NCBI RefSeq assembly: GCF_021290965.1
Contig: NZ_JAJOYT010000005.1
Coordinates: forward strand, 124,001-188,000
DNA: 64,000 nucleotides
Direction: 5' to 3'
Source: Rheinheimera faecalis
GTDB lineage: Bacteria; Pseudomonadota; Gammaproteobacteria; Enterobacterales; Alteromonadaceae
A model generated the notes under the pieces. The model was not told the DNA's origin and did no database searches. It saw nothing but the letters and a program-made list of their open reading frames with translations. Below, one piece after another: positions 60,373 to 64,000 of the stretch. The first letter of the stretch is position 1. Each line of letters begins with the position of its first letter. The position numbers were made by a program, and so were the translations under genes.

Positions 60373-60924
60373 TTAAAACCGATAATTGATGCCGGCACTA
60401 AGGCTGTCCACATCTAAATCATCTTCGTCATCGCCTAATTCGGGTAAAACGGCGTATTCAAAATTGACGCTCAGATTAGAAGTAATACGCAACTCTGCGC
60501 CTGCGCCATAAATCAGACCATCTTCGCTGTGGCTGTCGTCCAGTATGCCGTCTTCATCATTGATATTGATGTCGTATTTGGTTTTATTAAAACCAGCGAT
60601 GCCGTAAACAGATAAGGTTTCCAGCACTGGCCAGGACGCTTTGCCGAGCACTGAATAGCTGTTATCTATGCCTATTTTGACCCGGGTTAAGGCTCCGGAA
60701 TACTCTTCATCCTGCACTCCCACACCTAAACGGCCTTCTATGGCAAAGATGTCATTAAACTTATAACCAGCCACCCCTGATACCAAACCAAAATCCCAGG
60801 ATGCATCATCAACACTTTGCTGGCTGTACTGAGCACCAAAATAGAGAGGTTGTTCAGCGTGAGCCGAAAATACTGTCATTGAACAGCCTAAACCCATCAA
60901 TGCTACTGCAATTTTTTTTAACAT
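60373..60924 (-). CDS. Small outer-membrane beta-barrel protein
   Basis: 183 residues from the ATG at 60924 with AAGGA five bases upstream; 25 further codons upstream are not plausible. A signal peptide (MLKKIAVALMGLGCSMTVFS, cleaved after AHA) precedes an eight-stranded barrel of the OmpA/Ail type: GLVSGVAGYKFNDIFAIEGR, YSVLGKASWPVLETLSVYGI and a C-terminal Phe (AGINYRF). An Asp-rich loop (ELGDDEDDLDVDS) may bind cations. Role unknown; such proteins often serve in envelope stability. Confidence 0.85.
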   Translation of the reverse strand: MLKKIAVALMGLGCSMTVFSAHAEQPLYFGAQYSQQSVDDASWDFGLVSGVAGYKFNDIFAIEGRLGVGVQDEEYSGALTRVKIGIDNSYSVLGKASWPVLETLSVYGIAGFNKTKYDININDEDGILDDSHSEDGLIYGAGAELRITSNLSVNFEYAVLPELGDDEDDLDVDSLSAGINYRF

Positions 60925-61042
60925 ATTTTTCCTTAAATAGTCTGAGAATGCTGCCAGGCCTGGAGGCATGACCGGTGTCCTTGAATGGACTGAAGGCAAT
61001 TTATGTTAATTATTGTGAATGTAAGATTAACGAAACTATGCT

Positions 61043-61606
61043 TTAGCAGTTCTGATCTTCGTCAATCAGGCTGACACTGGCATCATCCAGATTAATTTTG
61101 ACAACCCCGGCAGGGCGGATAGGCAGGTAAAAGTCACGTTGCAGCAGATAGGGTGATTTTTCAAAGCAGCGCCATTGAATAGAGCTCACTGAACGCAACA
61201 ACTCTTCCAATTGCTGTCGGCTATAAAAGGCACTCAGACCAAAACTTTGCAGCACAGAACCATCAGCTTTGTACAACACCACCACATCGCCATGTCCTGA
61301 GTTGTACCAGTTATCCAGAGTGATCAATTCGCCCTGGTTGCTGACATAAATAAACAAAGGCGAGACTTTATTTTGCAAAGACAATTGTTGATAGGGCTGA
61401 TAGCTGGCTTGGTTATCCCAGCGGAAAAAACTGGCTGTGGCAAAATGAGGCTGATTACTGGCGTCTCTGTTAGGTAAAACGCCGGGCTCTATCCGCACCA
61501 GTATTGAGGCATCCGCACTTAATGCGGCCATTGGTTCAGGTTGCAGCCAGCTGTCGGCATCTATGATAAAACTTATCAGTAAAAACAGCAGCGCTATAAA
61601 CTTCAT
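61043..61606 (-). CDS. Exported protein of unknown function
   Basis: 187 residues with a signal peptide (MKFIALLFLLISFIIDADS). Family not recognised. It has three regularly spaced tracts with Trp/Tyr (FFRWDNQASYQPYQQL, ITLDNWYNSGHGD) and two Cys near the C-terminus. It lies between two leftward/rightward single genes with no operon partner. Confidence 0.6.
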   Translation of the reverse strand: MKFIALLFLLISFIIDADSWLQPEPMAALSADASILVRIEPGVLPNRDASNQPHFATASFFRWDNQASYQPYQQLSLQNKVSPLFIYVSNQGELITLDNWYNSGHGDVVVLYKADGSVLQSFGLSAFYSRQQLEELLRSVSSIQWRCFEKSPYLLQRDFYLPIRPAGVVKINLDDASVSLIDEDQNC

Positions 61607-61733
61607 GTCTGGATTCCTGCTTTGGTGATGCGCTTTATCATAAAGCAGATCTGGCTAAAATAAATCTGTGCCAGCAATTTACTCAGATAGGTTTTGGCTC
61701 TACACTTTGCGCGTTTTTTACACAGGAGGCCTT

Positions 61734-61928
61734 ATGGCAAAAAAGACAACGGCTGAGCATGGCCGCGGCGAGATCCGGGATAATGCACTCAAAGCTTTAG
61801 TAACCAGCAAGTTATTTCAGATGCAGGTGGTGAAAGCGAAAAAAGGCAAAGGCTCCTACAGCCGCCAGAAGTTTAAACAAGGGCAGAAGTGTGATCACTC
61901 TGCCCTTTTTGTTTGTGTCATCCGCTAA
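61734..61928 (+). CDS. arfA: Alternative ribosome-rescue factor ArfA
   Basis: 64 residues from the ATG at 61734 (AGGAGG ribosome site). ArfA brings release factor 2 to ribosomes stalled on mRNAs without a stop codon. The core HGRGEIRDNALKALVTSKLF and KKGKGSYSRQKFKQG matches E. coli ArfA (KGQIKDNAIEALL, KKGKGSYMRK). A transcription terminator lies inside the reading frame at 61880-61910, before the stop codon, so most mRNAs should themselves lack a stop. Thus ArfA is made efficiently only when tmRNA rescue fails. The last ten residues after the hairpin are poorly conserved and probably dispensable. Confidence 0.9.
   Translation: MAKKTTAEHGRGEIRDNALKALVTSKLFQMQVVKAKKGKGSYSRQKFKQGQKCDHSALFVCVIR
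61880..61911 (+). terminator. Intragenic terminator producing non-stop arfA mRNA
   Basis: AGGGCAGA (61880-61887) pairs with TCTGCCC(T) (61899-61906), with GTG/CAC closing a TGAT loop, and a T run follows (61906-61910). The arfA stop codon is at 61926-61928, beyond the T run. Confidence 0.88.
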
Positions 61929-62056
61929 ATTTATTCATTTCCCTTCTTATTATTCAGCTCAGGTTCAAACCTTCAGGTTCATTCTGCCTTCGCAGGTAAG
62001 CAATGACTCACTTGTGATACCCAATTTTCAACCCACTAATGCATTAAGGGAATTTT

Positions 62057-62305
62057 ATGTTTGAAGCCGAATTCAGCAAATTAGAGCAGTTAATTCAGAA
62101 ATTAATTTCGGAGAATCAACAGCTCACAGCGCAAGTACAACAACTGGATCAAAAAGAGCTGCAGCTGCAGCAAGAATTGAAAAAAAGCATGGATCAGCTG
62201 GAAACCTTACAGTTGCATGCGATGGAATCTGATGATCAAAAGCAGCGGGCTCAGCAAAAACTACAGCAACTGACGCAGTTGTTTGAACAGCAATTGTCGG
62301 CCTGA
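62057..62305 (+). CDS. Small coiled-coil protein upstream of zapA
   Basis: 82 residues, nearly all one coiled coil rich in Gln and Leu (LEQLIQKLISENQQLTAQ, QQELKKSMDQLETLQ). A small coiled-coil protein of the TIGR02449/ZapB-like type commonly precedes zapA in gammaproteobacteria, and the next ATG is two bases after this stop. A role in division with ZapA is inferred from this arrangement. GGGAATTTT precedes the ATG. Confidence 0.75.
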   Translation: MFEAEFSKLEQLIQKLISENQQLTAQVQQLDQKELQLQQELKKSMDQLETLQLHAMESDDQKQRAQQKLQQLTQLFEQQLSA

Positions 62306-62307
62306 CT

Positions 62308-62595
62308 ATGTTAAAGCAGCCGTTGGTCGTTGAGCAGAAAGTGGTAATAGCCGGTCGGGAATATTGGCTGCGCTGCACTGTAAAAGAACAGGCTGAACTG
62401 CAGGAAGCTGCGCGGCTGCTCAATAGCAAAATAGCTCAGGTGAGGCAGGGTGCTGGCCATTTGTCGATGGAACAAAGCATAGTGCTGGCGGCTTTAAGTT
62501 TGGGTCAGCAGTTGGTGACCCAGCAAAGTCCGCAACTAGAAGAATGCCAGCAGCGGCTAGCGAAATTAATGGCCTTAATGGAGGCCAAAAACTGA
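62308..62595 (+). CDS. zapA: Cell division protein ZapA
   Basis: 95 residues. ZapA binds FtsZ and cross-links filaments in the Z ring. The N-terminal globular part (VVIAGREYWLRCTVKEQAEL, then LNSKIAQVRQ) and the C-terminal coiled coil (MEQSIVLAALSLGQQLV, LEECQQRLAKLMAL) fit the family. It follows the coiled-coil gene by two bases. The 6S RNA gene that lies after zapA in many relatives was not seen in the 119 bases before the next gene. Confidence 0.88.
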   Translation: MLKQPLVVEQKVVIAGREYWLRCTVKEQAELQEAARLLNSKIAQVRQGAGHLSMEQSIVLAALSLGQQLVTQQSPQLEECQQRLAKLMALMEAKN

Positions 62596-62714
62596 ACAGT
62601 TTATTTAACTGGTTAAGTTTTAGTTCATCTGTATAAGCCACACTGAATTTTATAGATCACGCCAGTAAGTTACGGGCGCAACAGAACTTTTATTGACTCA
62701 GAAGGAAGGAACCC

Positions 62715-63281
62715 ATGAAACAAGTGAAAGCCTGGCTCAGTGCCGCTCTGACTCTGGTGCTGGTAAGCGCCTGTAGTTCAACAGCTGATCATCAGCAAAA
62801 ATATGCTCAGCTGTATAAAGAAACGCCAAAAAAACTAATGATAGTGGTACATGGTGGTGAAGCTGTGCCTGCTGAACTGATACAGGCTTTTAATAAAGAA
62901 GTTCCGGATATTGTCGCAGAGCATGGCTTTGAGATTGTCGATGCGCAGCAACGTCAACTGACAGAAGTACCTGCATTAACTGATGTAGATGCGGTACTGT
63001 ATGTTGATGTTCAGCGTTGGAATAAGGATTATTCAGCTGTGATCGCCGCTGAATCTGTGTTGGAGCTTGAATTTAAACTAGTGTCGGCTAAATCAGATCA
63101 GGAACTTTGGAGTCATCAGGACAAATACACTAAAACCCATTTGTTTCTGGGTAGCGATGTGCTGTCTGAACTAATCCATCGTGCATTTTTTGAAGCCTCT
63201 ACGGCCTATGAAAACCGTGCCAGTGCAGTAACGAAAAAAGCTTTCTCAGATTTTCCAGAAGTACTGGCGGCTAATCGTTAA
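62715..63281 (+). CDS. DUF799/GNA1162-like lipoprotein
   Basis: 188 residues with a lipoprotein signal (lipobox VSAC). The mature part has KKLMIVVHGGEAVPAELIQA, VLYVDVQRWNKDYSAV and LEFKLVSAKSDQELW, which resemble the DUF799 (GNA1162) lipoproteins with an LpoB/TolB-like fold. Family members are usually next to CsgG-like and DUF4810 genes; neither is present here, so assignment is tentative. AAGGAAGGAA lies before the ATG. Confidence 0.65.
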   Translation: MKQVKAWLSAALTLVLVSACSSTADHQQKYAQLYKETPKKLMIVVHGGEAVPAELIQAFNKEVPDIVAEHGFEIVDAQQRQLTEVPALTDVDAVLYVDVQRWNKDYSAVIAAESVLELEFKLVSAKSDQELWSHQDKYTKTHLFLGSDVLSELIHRAFFEASTAYENRASAVTKKAFSDFPEVLAANR

Positions 63282-63282
63282 A

Positions 63283-63822
63283 TTACTTGCAAGGCTGGCT
63301 TTTGCTGTTGATATCGCAGATATGGATTTTGTTGGTGTAGTCCAGCCATAAATCCCATTCGGTTTGCAAAGGTAAGCTGCGCCAGACTTTGTTAAAGACA
63401 TAAAGCGACTCTTTTCCGGCAATGGATTTATGCAGAATTTTGGAATAAGCGCCGCTTTTGCTTTTACATTCAGACACCCAGACCAAAGCAGGATAACCAT
63501 TGACCGGTTCTTTGCTTAAGATTTGACTATCAAACAGCTCGTCGCAGTTACGTTGGCCTTGCTGATCATCAATAGTTTTGGTCTTCATCAGGTCGCTATT
63601 CGGCTGCTGCTCAAAGACAAAACTCTGTACATAATTCTCTGAATCAACAGCTTGCCAGCGCATTTCCGTGACATTATCCATATCATTTGGATTGCTTTGA
63701 GTCACTGTCCATTCGCCTTCAGGCAAAGGCATAGGCTGCTGTAGCCGTTCCGTGTAGCGAGGCATAGCACAGGCGGTTAATAACAAACTGCTGATCAAAA
63801 CAAAGCTGGAATAGGTTTTCAT
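63283..63822 (-). CDS. Lipoprotein of unknown function
   Basis: 179 residues from the ATG at 63822 (GAG upstream); a TTG three codons earlier is less likely. Lipoprotein signal with lipobox LTAC. The mature part has four Cys (RNCDELFD, SECKSKSG, HICDINS, QPCK), which may form disulfides. Family not recognised. Its stop is one base from the stop of the convergent DUF799-like gene. Confidence 0.65.
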   Translation of the reverse strand: MKTYSSFVLISSLLLTACAMPRYTERLQQPMPLPEGEWTVTQSNPNDMDNVTEMRWQAVDSENYVQSFVFEQQPNSDLMKTKTIDDQQGQRNCDELFDSQILSKEPVNGYPALVWVSECKSKSGAYSKILHKSIAGKESLYVFNKVWRSLPLQTEWDLWLDYTNKIHICDINSKSQPCK

Positions 63823-63887
63823 AAGACTCAAATTATTTTGCGTTAACGGGAGCGCAGACTGATCTAAGCTCCCTGCATGGTTAAATG

Positions 63888-64000
63888 CTACAGGTATTTT
63901 TGTAAAAAGGCTAAATAAGCCTCTTGTGCCTTAATGCGATTTTCCTTTTTCATAAAGCCGTGGCCTTCATCCGGGAATAACACATACTCAACAGGTACAT
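63888..64000 (-). CDS. S9 prolyl-oligopeptidase-family peptidase, C-terminal end only
   Basis: Read leftwards from the window edge, the frame encodes VPVEYVLFPDEGHGF followed by MKKENRIKAQEAYLAFLQKY and Leu-stop (TAG at 63888-63890). The block with DEGHGF carries the catalytic His of the alpha/beta-hydrolase domain of S9 peptidases (acyl-peptide hydrolase/DPP type). The rest of the gene lies outside the window. Confidence 0.82.
   Translation of the reverse strand, partial: VPVEYVLFPDEGHGFMKKENRIKAQEAYLAFLQKYL

Noticed and set aside
62596-62714. 6S RNA gene after zapA
   Set aside because: The gap is too short (119 bases) and lacks the long paired rod with a central bubble.
1-64000. CRISPR arrays, tRNA, rRNA, transposases or integrases
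   Set aside because: None was recognised on either strand by reading; short repeats seen are hairpins or the 38-bp duplication.

Overview
The window looks like chromosome of an Alteromonadales-type gammaproteobacterium, most like Rheinheimera and relatives. This rests on gene content and protein resemblance (a CysG/CysD/CysN set, IlvGMDA with an IlvL leader, ArfA, RsuA, SstT, NirBD, ZapA) and is an inference, not a database result. No rRNA, tRNA, CRISPR array, transposase or integrase was recognised.

Region by region. 1-5 kb: a partial DUF4377 lipoprotein, a TPR-GGDEF protein, a TPR lipoprotein and the Ser/Thr transporter SstT. 5-12 kb: a sulfate-assimilation operon cysG-cysD-cysN-SLC13 permease-cysC-cysQ, whose promoter carries two adjacent MetJ-type met boxes. 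12-26 kb: ordinary single genes (LETM1-like, YbhN-like, an NSS-family symporter, thioredoxin-NHL, rsuA, TraT-like lipoprotein, catalase-like peroxidase, GH13 lipoprotein, hybrid-free histidine kinase, SDR/LysR pair). 26-32 kb: ilvL-ilvG-ilvM-ilvD-ilvA with a complete attenuator; ilvE is separate at 40-41 kb. 32.1-38 kb, between ilvA and the MerR/OYE/ilvE block: an accessory island, visibly AT-rich in its first part. It holds a DNA methyltransferase with two tightly coupled genes, a HEPN-domain gene plus lipoprotein with a fragment of a second HEPN copy, and a self-regulated membrane protein-XRE-nucleotidyltransferase operon. In that operon a 38-bp tandem duplication and a nonsense codon are visible. 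41-45 kb: an S41 peptidase and a class II Fic protein.

45-55 kb is the most informative block: a nitrite-assimilation regulon. nirB-nirD-cobA-porin runs rightward and nirC-(PP2C/kinase fusion) runs leftward. Each has a sigma-54-like promoter, a pair of NtrC-like sites 21-22 bp apart at about -100 to -130, and a leader with an intrinsic terminator. The terminator's 5' arm overlaps a small hairpin with an AxxGxx hexaloop. Between them lies nasR, a NIT-ANTAR protein of the kind that binds such hairpins to cause antitermination. The cluster therefore appears to carry nitrogen-limitation control (NtrC) and nitrite-dependent antitermination (NasR) together. No nitrate reductase or nitrate transporter gene is in the window.

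55-64 kb: FKBP isomerase, a TonB siderophore receptor, M14 peptidase, FrnE-like DsbA protein, beta-barrel protein, arfA with a terminator inside its reading frame, a ZapB-like gene with zapA, lipoproteins, and the C-terminal end of an S9 peptidase at the right edge. Many start codons were moved from the longest reading frame to sites with a Shine-Dalgarno sequence or a canonical signal peptide; each case is noted.
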